In this document: piece by piece, positions 55,775 to 62,257 of the stretch
Layout of the letters: each line of letters opens with the position of its first letter
Numbering within the stretch: position 1 is the stretch's first letter
Assembly (NCBI GenBank): GCA_019420345.1
Contig: JAHZHI010000011.1
Coordinates: 62,001 to 126,000 of the forward strand
DNA: 64,000 nt
Origin: Peptococcaceae bacterium
GTDB taxonomy: Bacteria; Bacillota; Peptococcia; Peptococcales; Peptococcaceae
Direction: 5' to 3'
Program-made: the position numbers and the translations under genes
Notes under the pieces: generated by a model
Told to the model about the DNA's origin: nothing
Databases searched by the model: none
Seen by the model: only the letters and a program-made list of their open reading frames with translations

Positions 55775-56157
55775 CGCCCCGCTTTCCTGCGTTGCGATTC
55801 TGCCGCTGCCATCGCCTCATGCACCGTGTTGGAGTCCCGCGCTTCTAGCCGCAGCCACTGCAGCGCATCCTCTTCGCGCCCTGCTTCCCGTTCTTTCAGT
55901 TTGAACACGTTCAGTTTCCACAACTGTGCCAAACTCATGCCCAAATGGGTAGAAAGCAGCATCACATAATGCAGCACGTCCGCCAGCTCAAAGGCCACAT
56001 CCGTCACCGCTGCGCGCTCCCCTTCGAATTCTTCCTTGCGCACTAGCTGCGCCACCTCGCCGGCTTCACTCGCCAGCCCCAGCGCCGCTTCTTCTTTGGC
56101 GCGCCGGAAAGCATAGTGTCGGTCCATCACAAAATCTCTGTATCCTTCTTCGTTCAT
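55759..56157 (-). CDS. MazG-like nucleotide pyrophosphohydrolase
   Basis: 132 aa from ATG 56157 behind AAAGGAGGAAGCT. The motif EEAALGLASEAGEVAQLVRKEEFEGE and FELADVLHYVMLLSTHLG has the EExxE-12-ExxD metal ligands of MazG/dUTPase-like all-alpha NTP pyrophosphatases. It probably adjusts nucleotide pools during phage growth. Confidence 0.9.
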   Translation of the reverse strand: MNEEGYRDFVMDRHYAFRRAKEEAALGLASEAGEVAQLVRKEEFEGERAAVTDVAFELADVLHYVMLLSTHLGMSLAQLWKLNVFKLKEREAGREEDALQWLRLEARDSNTVHEAMAAAESQRRKAGRWPWE

Positions 56158-56205
56158 AGCTTCCTCCTTTAGAAGGGCATCCTCTGCGGCTCTGCCCATC
56201 GTGTC

Positions 56206-56604
56206 CTAAAAGGGCAGATCCTCATCACTGAAACTAACCTCGGTGCCGATGTCGCCGAACGACCGCTGCGCTGCTGGTTCCGCTTCCGACATCTCTTCCT
56301 GGCGCTTGTTCCCCATAAATTCGATACGCCCAGCGACCACATGGATGTCCCAGCGACGCTTACCATCCTTCTCATAGGTCGACACCTGGATGCGGCCTTC
56401 CACCGCCAGGAGCCCTCCCTTGCGCATATACTGAGCCAGGTTCTCAGCCGTCTTTCCCCATGCCGCGCACGGCACAAAATCCGCTTCGCCCTCTGCCGAC
56501 GGCCGGCTTACCGCAAGATTGAAGCGGCATACCGGCGCACCAGAAGGCGTATAGCGCAGCTCTGGGTCCTTGGTCAAACGACCTGTCAATAGCACTTTAT
56601 TCAT
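56206..56604 (-). CDS. ssb: Single-stranded DNA-binding protein
   Basis: 132 aa from ATG 56604 (MNKVLLTGRLTKDPELRYTP) behind GGAGGTGCAGG. OB-fold features are VCRFNLAVSR, DFVPCAAWGKTAENLAQYMRKG and DIHVVAGRIEFMG. The C-terminal acidic tip FSDEDLPF recruits partner proteins. It lies in the replication part of the early operon together with the HUH protein. Confidence 0.96.
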   Translation of the reverse strand: MNKVLLTGRLTKDPELRYTPSGAPVCRFNLAVSRPSAEGEADFVPCAAWGKTAENLAQYMRKGGLLAVEGRIQVSTYEKDGKRRWDIHVVAGRIEFMGNKRQEEMSEAEPAAQRSFGDIGTEVSFSDEDLPF

Positions 56605-56947
56605 CCTGCACCTCCAATACACACACCGGTTTCTTCATCAATCCTTCGTACATTTCCCCCAGCATCGGCGGCAGGCTCATGAACACCTCGCTGTTCCTCG
56701 GCGCCAGGCAGAGGAAGAACGTGCCGCACAACAGCCCCCACACATTGCCGCTGGGATGGCACACGATACGATTTGGCGGCAGGTCCATCAGCAGCGCCTC
56801 TTCATTGCACACCACGGCCACATCATTGTCCCACAGCCGCACGAGCTCGATCTTCCCATCAACGATCTTCTGCATCGCTTTGAGCGTATTTGGGATCTGC
56901 ATCCACTCCGACGCTTCGCCTGGGCGAACGACCAAAATATCGATCAT
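56597..56947 (-). CDS. DUF3846 family phage protein
   Basis: 116 aa. IPNTLKAMQKIVDGKIELVRL, VVCNEEALLMDLPPNRI and GLLCGTFFLC follow the DUF3846 pattern common in early phage operons. Function is unknown. It starts after AAGGAGGAATGAGAG and overlaps ssb by 8 nt. Confidence 0.85.
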   Translation of the reverse strand: MIDILVVRPGEASEWMQIPNTLKAMQKIVDGKIELVRLWDNDVAVVCNEEALLMDLPPNRIVCHPSGNVWGLLCGTFFLCLAPRNSEVFMSLPPMLGEMYEGLMKKPVCVLEVQDE

Positions 56948-56950
56948 CTC

Positions 56951-57247
56951 TCATTCCTCCTTGTAATCTCTCAGATAGTTCCTACCATACCGCTGGCGGA
57001 AATCCCACACGCTCGCTTCCGGATGGGCACGCAGCCACATCAGCTCGCCGATGGCATGGAGGAGCTGGGCGGTCTCGCCGGATCCGTGGGCGCTGGTCTT
57101 TCCCTCCCGATGGCACCTGGCGCAGAGGAAGACGGTCAGCCCGTCTTCGTCCGACTTCTTACGATCGGCAGCACCAAAGATGTGGTGCAGCTCCACGCGC
57201 TCCCGGCTGCCGCAGATAAAGCAGGCACGGTCTTCGAATCGGATCAT
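56951..57247 (-). CDS. Small HNH-like zinc protein
   Basis: 98 aa. CFICGSRERVELHHIFGAADRKKS followed by FLCARCHREGKTSAHG has the paired CxxC and HH of HNH-type nucleases, though a catalytic Asn/His is less clear. The rest is helical (HAIGELMWLRAHPEAS). Phage recombination or nicking proteins of this size are frequent beside ssb. The role is inferred. Confidence 0.8.
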   Translation of the reverse strand: MIRFEDRACFICGSRERVELHHIFGAADRKKSDEDGLTVFLCARCHREGKTSAHGSGETAQLLHAIGELMWLRAHPEASVWDFRQRYGRNYLRDYKEE

Positions 57248-57462
57248 GCTTCCACCACCTCGATGTCAATGCCGATGCAGTTCGCATGAACGGTGGTGAC
57301 GAAGTGCCCCGTCTCCACCAGATAATAGCTCGGATAGGCGGCGACGACTTTTCCTGTAAAAGGCTCGTCACCGTTCTTCCGCTGCACCTTCTCACGGAAT
57401 CGGTAGCGTTTGCCGATGTACAATTTCTGCCGGGGTGCCGGCAATGGTTTGCGCTCGATCAT
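57244..57462 (-). CDS. Small early phage protein
   Basis: 72 aa from ATG 57462 (MIERKPLPAPRQ) behind AAGGAGGATGGA. It looks like an SH3-like small beta protein (YIGKRYRFREKVQ, FTGKVVAAYPSYYLVETG). It overlaps both neighbours by ATGA. No function assigned. Confidence 0.8.
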   Translation of the reverse strand: MIERKPLPAPRQKLYIGKRYRFREKVQRKNGDEPFTGKVVAAYPSYYLVETGHFVTTVHANCIGIDIEVVEA

Positions 57463-58250
57463 TCCATCCTCCTTAATTCCAGGTAGATGTTCCACCCGGA
57501 GATCTCGTTATACGTCGACTGGCAGCTCACCATGCGCCAGCCGGGGTATCTCTTTTCCCAGAAGCGCTGGTCATCATCATGCACACTGGCCGTTTCTGCC
57601 AGACGCCTTCTGCTCCATTTGCGGTCAGCCACGGTTTGGGTGGGCTTGGCCAGGTTCTGGCTGCTGCGCCAGCGCTTGCGGCCCTGGGGATCCTTGCTGA
57701 GATAATTCACCAGCGCATTCACCCCGCCGTCATCATCCATCTGCAAACGGTCGGCATTACAGAAGCCGATCTTCTCGCCCACCTTCTGCCCCTTCCGCTT
57801 CGGCTTGCGCCAGAGCCCTTCCACGGTGTCTCGGTCCACACCGCTCATGATGATGTGATGGTGCACGCGCTTCGGTTTTTCTCCCTGACAGACGCCTTCT
57901 GTGATGATGATGTACTTGAGGGCCGGCAGCTTTTCTTTCTTGCACCAGTATTGGATGCGCCGGATGAAGTTGGTCACTTCCTTCTCGGCCTCTTCCATGG
58001 TCTGCGGCAGGAACTCCCTACGATAGGTGCAGGTCACATGCAGATCGCCGGTCTTGAAGTTTGTCTTCACCAGCTGCCTGAGATAGCGCTTGGCATTCTT
58101 GTCATTCAGGTTCTTCTGAGCCGGTGCGGTGACCTTCTCCCGCTTCTGGCTTTTCTTCTTGCGCAGGTGCTTGTCACTCAGCTGGTAGATATCCACCTCC
58201 AGATGATCTTTGCCACAGTGGATCTTTTTCTCTCTCACGAATGTGCCCAT
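57459..58250 (-). CDS. HUH-type rolling-circle replication protein
   Basis: 263 aa from ATG 58250 (MGTFVREKKIHCGKD) behind GAGGAGACAGAGC. The motif KRVHHHIIMSG (His130-132) is an HUH metal site, and NALVNYLSKD gives the nicking Tyr183 in a YxxK context, as in Rep_ORF2-G2P-type proteins. The early body contains DLHVTCTYRREFLPQT. It probably nicks an origin to start phage or episome replication. The 168-bp leader upstream holds a perfect hairpin (58290-58315) and an opposing RNA unit. Confidence 0.88.
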   Translation of the reverse strand: MGTFVREKKIHCGKDHLEVDIYQLSDKHLRKKKSQKREKVTAPAQKNLNDKNAKRYLRQLVKTNFKTGDLHVTCTYRREFLPQTMEEAEKEVTNFIRRIQYWCKKEKLPALKYIIITEGVCQGEKPKRVHHHIIMSGVDRDTVEGLWRKPKRKGQKVGEKIGFCNADRLQMDDDGGVNALVNYLSKDPQGRKRWRSSQNLAKPTQTVADRKWSRRRLAETASVHDDDQRFWEKRYPGWRMVSCQSTYNEISGWNIYLELRRME

Positions 58251-58289
58251 GCTCTGTCTCCTCGAATTGTTAATACCAATTACAAGCCC

Positions 58290-58315
58290 GAGAAGCGCAA
58301 CAGACTGCGCTTCTC
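58290..58315. repeat. Perfect 10-bp hairpin in the Rep leader
   Basis: GAGAAGCGCA and TGCGCTTCTC flank a 6-nt loop, 40 bp upstream of the rep start. There is no T-run on either strand, so it is not a simple terminator. Candidates are a nicking origin or a translational control element. Confidence 0.8.
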
Positions 58316-58344
58316 TTGACTTTCGCACCAGGCACATTTATAAT
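58316..58344 (+). promoter_or_regulatory. Consensus promoter antisense to the Rep leader
   Basis: TTGACT (58316-58321) and TATAAT (58339-58344), 17-nt spacer, point on the plus strand, against every gene nearby. Confidence 0.8.
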
Positions 58345-58350
58345 GATCAT

Positions 58351-58407
58351 AGGTTATATATTGTGCCGTGAGATGATCGCGTTCCCAGCGCTATCATCTC
58401 TTTTTTT
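58351..58407 (+). ncRNA. Predicted ~55-nt antisense RNA opposite the rep leader
   Basis: Starting about 7 nt past the -10, the predicted RNA runs to the intrinsic terminator (AGATGAT stem at 58371-58377 paired with 58393-58399, one mismatch, then GCG/CGC), followed by T7 at 58401-58407. It contains no reading frame. It is complementary to the rep mRNA leader about 100-155 nt before the rep start, as plasmid countertranscript RNAs are. Confidence 0.6.
58371..58407 (+). terminator. Intrinsic terminator of the antisense RNA
   Basis: A stem-loop with 10 of 11 paired positions is followed by CTTTTTTT on the plus strand. The minus strand lacks a matching T-run. Confidence 0.8.
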
Positions 58408-58418
58408 GTGCGCTTTTT

Positions 58419-58793
58419 TCATTTCAACGACCCTTTGATCTTCACCAGCTTGCCGACCCACTTGCCAGCCTCTTCCGCTGTCATGCCGCCCCACGCTGGT
58501 TCGCCGAACGCGTCGGTCTGCACCTTGCAGATCAGGGCTGGTCCGTTGATGTTCTTCCCGCAAACGGCCGTCGCCAGTCTGTTGCGTCGTTTCTTGCCTC
58601 TGACACGCAGCATGGTCTCTGGTGGCTCCAGCAGTCTGCTCTCTGCGTCTACAGCGTCAGGCATCAGCTTCTCCAGCACACCCGGCGCATCCTTCGCCAT
58701 CTTCACGGTCCCGTCCTCCGGGATATAGATCATCACACGCTCCCATTCCATCCACTTCGGTCTCTTCGACCATCTGCCTTTGATCTCTTTCAT
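58419..58793 (-). CDS. Early phage protein, DUF3846-like
   Basis: 124 aa, starting after AAAGGATCGGCAATC. A basic N terminus (MKEIKGRWSKRPKWMEWER) is followed by VMIYIPEDGTVKM and NRLATAVCGKNINGPALI, which faintly resembles DUF3846 proteins. It ends KWVGKLVKIKGSLK. Function unknown. Confidence 0.7.
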   Translation of the reverse strand: MKEIKGRWSKRPKWMEWERVMIYIPEDGTVKMAKDAPGVLEKLMPDAVDAESRLLEPPETMLRVRGKKRRNRLATAVCGKNINGPALICKVQTDAFGEPAWGGMTAEEAGKWVGKLVKIKGSLK

Positions 58794-59022
58794 GATTGCC
58801 GATCCTTTCTACATAGTCGATACGATTGAACCGTAAGAGCCTCGTATTGCCGCTGTCTTCCAGAAGGACGATGTCGCTGTCATGCACACGCTTGAGCGTG
58901 CCTTCGCGCTGTTGTCCCCGCCAGTCGATCAGCCGCAGCCGCTCCCCTTCGACGATGACGGCCTCGAGTTTCCGGCCTTCACCGTCCGTTACCACCAGCA
59001 TCCGCTTCATCGAGAGCTGCAT
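58657..59022 (-). CDS. Small early phage protein overlapping its neighbour
   Basis: 121 aa from ATG 59022 behind GAGGAAACGCTC. The beta-rich part (RMLVVTDGEGRKLEAVIVEGERLRLIDW, RVHDSDIVLLEDSG, LLRFNRIDYVERIG) looks genuine. The last 45 codons overlap the next gene by 137 nt and are acidic and repetitive, so the frame may end this way or contain an indel. I assign no function. Confidence 0.55.
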   Translation of the reverse strand: MQLSMKRMLVVTDGEGRKLEAVIVEGERLRLIDWRGQQREGTLKRVHDSDIVLLEDSGNTRLLRFNRIDYVERIGNHERDQRQMVEETEVDGMGACDDLYPGGRDREDGEGCAGCAGEADA

Positions 59023-59198
59023 GAGCGTTTCCTCTGCTTGCGGTCGCCCGCCAGGAAGACCTGCCAAAGGATCCCCGTCGTCGCCAGTGCGATCACCGCG
59101 ACCTCTGCCAGCACGGGACTGTCCGCAAAGAAGCCGATCACTTCCATCACGATTTCCACCATGATGGCGTTGCGGAACACCCGATCTCTGTACATCAT
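59007..59198 (-). CDS. Small single-pass membrane protein
   Basis: 63 aa. ATG 59198 overlaps the upstream stop (ATGA) with GGAGG upstream. One strongly hydrophobic segment (VAVIALATTGILWQVFLAG) is followed by a basic tail (RKQRKRSCSSR), so the C terminus is probably cytoplasmic. Unknown role. Confidence 0.65.
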   Translation of the reverse strand: MMYRDRVFRNAIMVEIVMEVIGFFADSPVLAEVAVIALATTGILWQVFLAGDRKQRKRSCSSR

Positions 59199-59584
59199 CT
59201 TCCAAACACCTCCCCCAGACTGATGCCTTTCTTTTTCAGCGCCTGGAATATCCCGCAGACCGCGTATTCATCCATCTCCTGGATGATGCCCGCTGCCAGG
59301 ATGCCGCACAAGAGTTCTTCGTCCTCGCCGCGCACATAATGCGCGATCGCCGCTTCCTCATCCTGCCGGTTCAGCTCGACCAGGAATCGCAGGATCACAT
59401 ACAGCTCTCTGTAAGAGAAACTCACCATCTGCATGCCCAGCAGGTCCTTCTTCAGATACGCCGCCTCGTCCTGCAGCTCTTCGAGCGGTTGATCCTTTGC
59501 CGCGCCCTTCTCTTCGGTCAAGGTCAGGAGCACGTCTGCTTCCGTTTTCAGCGCGCTTGGGCGCTTGATCTTTCGTTTATCCAT
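59195..59584 (-). CDS. Early phage protein, hypothetical
   Basis: 129 aa from ATG 59584 (MDKRKIKRPSALK) behind GGAGGAATAACA. Mostly helical: EELQDEAAYLKKDLLGMQMV, YRELYVILRFLVELN, CGILAAGIIQEM. No recognised family. Confidence 0.75.
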   Translation of the reverse strand: MDKRKIKRPSALKTEADVLLTLTEEKGAAKDQPLEELQDEAAYLKKDLLGMQMVSFSYRELYVILRFLVELNRQDEEAAIAHYVRGEDEELLCGILAAGIIQEMDEYAVCGIFQALKKKGISLGEVFGR

Positions 59585-59586
59585 TG

Positions 59587-59760
59587 TTATTCCTCCACTT
59601 CCGCCAGCAGCCATGCCTTCGAGGCCTGCTGGCATTCCTTGCACTTGCGGCTGCAGCCTTCGCCGATATGACGCTTGCCGCCCATACGCAGCTTGTAGAC
59701 CGCGCAGTCGCCCATCATCGTCGGGAAGATGCGGTCGATGTATTTCTCAAAGTTCGTCAT
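59587..59760 (-). CDS. Small Cys-containing phage protein
   Basis: 57 aa from ATG 59760 (MTNFEKYIDRIFPTMMGDC) with GGGAGGG upstream. Cysteines in CAVYKL and CSRKCKEC could bind zinc. It overlaps the upstream gene by ATGA. Confidence 0.7.
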   Translation of the reverse strand: MTNFEKYIDRIFPTMMGDCAVYKLRMGGKRHIGEGCSRKCKECQQASKAWLLAEVEE

Positions 59761-59942
59761 GCCAATGCACCCTCCCGCTCCATCTCCCGGCGCCGCTTCC
59801 ATTCCTGAAACTGACGCTCGTTCTCCGGATCTTCGAAGAAAGCCGCGACGATATGCACCAACGGCCGCGCCAGCATATCGACCTGGTCGTCACTCAGCGT
59901 CAGCTGTTCCGCCGACACCTGTTTTTCCATGATCGCCGTCAT
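59757..59942 (-). CDS. Small early phage protein
   Basis: 61 aa from ATG 59942 (MTAIMEKQVSAEQLTL) behind GAGAGGTGATAAAG. Helical, with a charged C terminus (QFQEWKRRREMEREG). No family recognised. Confidence 0.68.
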   Translation of the reverse strand: MTAIMEKQVSAEQLTLSDDQVDMLARPLVHIVAAFFEDPENERQFQEWKRRREMEREGALA

Positions 59943-59997
59943 CTTTATCACCTCTCAATACTTCCCACAAAAGGTCAAGGATCTCATCATTCGTCAT
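59890..59997 (-). CDS. Possible 35-aa ORF
   Basis: ATG 59997 with GGGTGAAG upstream opens MTNDEILDLLWEVLRGDKDD and reads 35 codons, overlapping the genes on both sides. Only the first 20 codons lie in otherwise empty sequence. Weak support. Confidence 0.3.
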   Translation of the reverse strand: MTNDEILDLLWEVLRGDKDDGDHGKTGVGGTADAE

Positions 59998-60445
59998 CCG
60001 CTTCACCCCCATCCGGCGGCAGGAACAGATCCGCCACCTCCATCTCCAACGCATCTGCGATCTTCTGCAGCGTGTTCGTCATCGGACTCTGACTGCCGTT
60101 CAGATACAGCCAGAACACCCGATAAGGAACCCCCGCCTTCTCAGCGACCGCGACATACGTCGTTTCCGCGCATCCCGCCAGATCATCCGGCAGATAGGCC
60201 AGCGCCGCGTCCCGGTACCAGTCCGTTTCCACGTCCGGCGCCAGGAACATCTCTGCAATGCTCTTGCCCCGGCTCCGCGCCACCTTCTCCAGCGTACCCA
60301 GACGACAAGGCGCACCGTGGAGCATACGATAGATCGTGTTCTTACCCGCCCCACTGTCACGCGCCAGCTGCGCCACGCCGCCAGCCTCATCCACCAGACA
60401 CCTCAGCTGTACCAGCAGATTGTCCACATGTGAGAGTTGCGCCAT
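59987..60445 (-). CDS. Phage regulator with two helix-turn-helix units
   Basis: 152 aa from ATG 60445 (MAQLSHVDNLLVQLRCLV). Two similar DNA-binding-like units are visible: GGVAQLARDSGAGKNTIYRMLHGAP (about residues 23-50) and TTYVAVAEKAGVPYRVFWLYLNGSQSPMTNTLQKIADAL (about 95-135). It ends FLPPDGGEADDE. Possibly an early-gene regulator. Target unknown. Confidence 0.75.
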   Translation of the reverse strand: MAQLSHVDNLLVQLRCLVDEAGGVAQLARDSGAGKNTIYRMLHGAPCRLGTLEKVARSRGKSIAEMFLAPDVETDWYRDAALAYLPDDLAGCAETTYVAVAEKAGVPYRVFWLYLNGSQSPMTNTLQKIADALEMEVADLFLPPDGGEADDE

Positions 60446-60466
60446 ATCATCACCACCTTTCATCCA

Positions 60467-60823
60467 TCACAGCTGCAGCTGCCGGTCGTCATACACGACC
60501 TTCTTTGTCGACAGCTGCTCACCCATCTCTTCCAGACGCGCCACACGCGCCTTCTGTTCCAGGTTCGCCATGTAGTTATCCGGCACCTCCGGCGGCACCG
60601 GCAGATAATAGACCGCTGGCAATTCCAGCCCATGTTCTTCACACAGCGCCACGATCTGCCTGCGTACAGAGAGGATATGGTTCCGCACCAGGTTCATGTT
60701 CACCCCATCCGTCCAGAACGGATCCTGGCAGCCATGCTCATTGATGAACGCCCACCTGGCATGCTCATCGATAAGACGCATACATTCCATCTTCAATGCC
60801 TCTTCAGGCGTTTGATTCTTCAT
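60467..60823 (-). CDS. Early phage protein, hypothetical
   Basis: 118 aa from ATG 60823 (MKNQTPEEALKMEC) behind AAAGGTGGTGGAAAGT. Helical, with VRNHILSVRRQIVALCEEHGLELPAVYYLPVPPEV in the centre. No family recognised. It is the first gene of the continuous minus-strand early block. Confidence 0.75.
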   Translation of the reverse strand: MKNQTPEEALKMECMRLIDEHARWAFINEHGCQDPFWTDGVNMNLVRNHILSVRRQIVALCEEHGLELPAVYYLPVPPEVPDNYMANLEQKARVARLEEMGEQLSTKKVVYDDRQLQL

Positions 60824-60870
60824 ACTTTCCACCACCTTTCAAAAGTGCCGCCCATGTTCTCTTTCTGACA

Positions 60871-60879
60871 TGCTATAAT
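60871..60879 (+). promoter_or_regulatory. Extended -10 promoter of the DUF2513 gene
   Basis: TGCTATAAT gives an extended -10 (TATAAT at 60874-60879), 25 bp before the plus-strand ATG. The -35 region is not recognisable. Confidence 0.55.
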
Positions 60880-60904
60880 CACCACAGAAAGGAGGTGATC
60901 AGCC

Positions 60905-61324
60905 ATGAAGAGAGACCTTGACTTGATCCGACATATTATGCTGATCCTTGAAGCTGACGATTTTTCTCAGAAAACACGCTACACCGTCAGCACCTTCGTT
61001 GACGACACGTTCTCTGATGATTCTGACGACAGGCGACAAAACAGCCCATATGTACAAGAATTTGCACGTGTCTCAGGTCACATAGCCCTTCTTCTCGACG
61101 AAGGATTTATTGAAGCCACAATCTTTCCGGGTTCATACGAAGGCTATGATGACTTTATCATCGAACGAATGACATCACTTGGTCATGACTATCTGGACTC
61201 TGTCCGTGACGATAATGTTTGGTCAAAGACCAAAGAAAAACTCGGGCCCTTGATCAACACCGTCTCCTTGTCAACGATCATTGATGTTGCTCAAGCCTAC
61301 ATTCGCCAAATGCTAGGACTCTAG
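60905..61324 (+). CDS. DUF2513 family protein
   Basis: 139 aa behind AAAGGAGGTGATCAGCC. MKRDLDLIRHIMLILEADD, HIALLLDEGFIEA and ERMTSLGHDYLDSVRDDNVWSKTK are hallmarks of DUF2513, a phage-associated family with a winged-helix-like look. It is the only plus-strand gene inside the minus-strand early region and carries its own promoter, so it may be expressed in the lysogen. Its 3' end overlaps the convergent gene by 47 nt. Confidence 0.9.
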   Translation: MKRDLDLIRHIMLILEADDFSQKTRYTVSTFVDDTFSDDSDDRRQNSPYVQEFARVSGHIALLLDEGFIEATIFPGSYEGYDDFIIERMTSLGHDYLDSVRDDNVWSKTKEKLGPLINTVSLSTIIDVAQAYIRQMLGL

Positions 61325-61502
61325 CGTCAGCCGCTATCATTCCATCGATAGCGTTGAATAAACTCGCCAAAGCATCCCTTTGTTCTTTTTCGACGACCCC
61401 AGCCATTTTGAAACATGCATTTTGGCTGAGGTCGTTTTTCAATTCCAACAGGATCCTCACACGTTCCTCCGCCAGCGCTTTATCGATATTCGGTTTTGCC
61501 AT
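61278..61502 (-). CDS. Small early phage protein
   Basis: 74 aa, starting after GGGGGTGAAGAAGG. It is a helical protein (IDKALAEERVRILLELKNDL, EKEQRDALASLFNAIDGMI). It follows the Cro-like gene and has a repressor-type operator (61531-61547) just upstream of its ribosome site. Confidence 0.68.
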   Translation of the reverse strand: MAKPNIDKALAEERVRILLELKNDLSQNACFKMAGVVEKEQRDALASLFNAIDGMIAADARVLAFGECRLEQHQ

Positions 61503-61530
61503 CCTTCTTCACCCCCTTCCGCTGTCTCAG

Positions 61531-61547
61531 CTTGCATTTTACGCAAG
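61531..61547. promoter_or_regulatory. Repressor operator O4
   Basis: CTTGCATTTTACGCAAG, a 17-bp near-perfect palindrome matching the three operators at 61.77-61.87 kb, overlaps the stop of the Cro-like gene. Confidence 0.65.
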
Positions 61548-61751
61548 TTCTGGTGCAAAAAAAATTGCATCTACCTCTTCCAGTGTTAAATGCAAACACT
61601 TCCGGATAATCACAATTTCTGAACGTGTGAAGTCAGTCTCACCCTTCATCTTTCTGCTTAATGTAGATGCATTCACTCCAATTGCTGCAGCCAGCTTTGC
61701 CATGGAATAGCCAGCCTTCGCCGCATGATATTTCAAGAGCTCTGAATCCAT
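61539..61751 (-). CDS. Cro-like helix-turn-helix regulator
   Basis: 70 aa from ATG 61751 behind TTTGGAGGTGGAAAA. The HTH is YSMAKLAAAIGVNASTLSRKMKGETDF. It is divergent from the CI-like gene, with operators and two promoters between them, so it is the likely lytic regulator. Confidence 0.88.
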   Translation of the reverse strand: MDSELLKYHAAKAGYSMAKLAAAIGVNASTLSRKMKGETDFTRSEIVIIRKCLHLTLEEVDAIFFAPELA

Positions 61752-61766
61752 TTTTCCACCTCCAAA

Positions 61767-61783
61767 CTTGCATCTTATGCAAG
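61767..61783. promoter_or_regulatory. Repressor operator O1
   Basis: CTTGCATCTTATGCAAG, a 17-bp palindrome immediately downstream of the -10 of the Cro-like gene's promoter. Confidence 0.75.
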
Positions 61784-61784
61784 C

Positions 61785-61813
61785 ATAATACAAAACAATC
61801 TCCAACTTGTCAA
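61785..61813 (-). promoter_or_regulatory. Lytic promoter (PR) for the Cro-like gene
   Basis: On the minus strand TTGACA (61813-61808) and TATTAT (61790-61785) with a 17-nt spacer. Confidence 0.82.
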
Positions 61814-61828
61814 TGCATAAAACGCAAG
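61812..61828. promoter_or_regulatory. Repressor operator O2
   Basis: AATGCATAAAACGCAAG, an imperfect copy of the 17-bp operator, overlaps the outer edge of the PR -35. Confidence 0.6.
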
Positions 61829-61851
61829 TTTTTTTGTTTTCTCCTAAAAAT

Positions 61852-61881
61852 CTTGCAAAAATGCAAGATGTAATTTATAAT
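61852..61881 (+). promoter_or_regulatory. Repressor-maintenance promoter with operator O3
   Basis: TTGCAA (61853-61858) and TATAAT (61876-61881), 17-nt spacer, drive the CI-like gene. The palindrome CTTGCAAAAATGCAAG (61852-61867) covers the -35, implying autoregulation. Confidence 0.8.
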
Positions 61882-61903
61882 AGCCTCATCAGGAGGTGAT
61901 ACT

Positions 61904-62257
61904 GTGGAAATAAAAGACCTAATAAAAAGTCGTCGTATCGAATTGGGGATGACTATGAAAGAACTTGGCGATGCTGTTGGCGTGAGTGAAGCCACCATAT
62001 CAAGATATGAATCTGGACAGATCGCCAACATGAAACGCACGACCATCATCGCGCTATCCAAAGTCTTGGGCATACCTACTGCGCGCTTTATCGATAGCGA
62101 GGACGAAGAGCTTGCCAGTGAACCAGCTCAACGCAAGTCCTATGTCCCAGAAACCATCGCTGCCCACTTCGAAGGCAAAGAATTCTCCGAAGAAGATCTC
62201 TCAGACATCGCACGCTTCATCGATTTTGTTGCCTCAAAAAAGCGAGGTGGCTCATGA
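61904..62257 (+). CDS. CI-like phage repressor (XRE family)
   Basis: 117 aa, GTG start behind AGGAGGTGATACT. The HTH is MTMKELGDAVGVSEATISRYESGQIANM at residues 15-42. The short C-terminal part (FEGKEFSEEDLSDIARFIDF) has no LexA-type protease domain, so induction probably depends on the ImmA-like peptidase encoded next (ATGA overlap). Confidence 0.9.
   Translation: MEIKDLIKSRRIELGMTMKELGDAVGVSEATISRYESGQIANMKRTTIIALSKVLGIPTARFIDSEDEELASEPAQRKSYVPETIAAHFEGKEFSEEDLSDIARFIDFVASKKRGGS

Noticed and set aside
59929..60744. 271-aa Pro/Ser/His-rich plus-strand open frame
   Set aside because: Low-complexity antisense of four well-initiated early genes with good ribosome sites.
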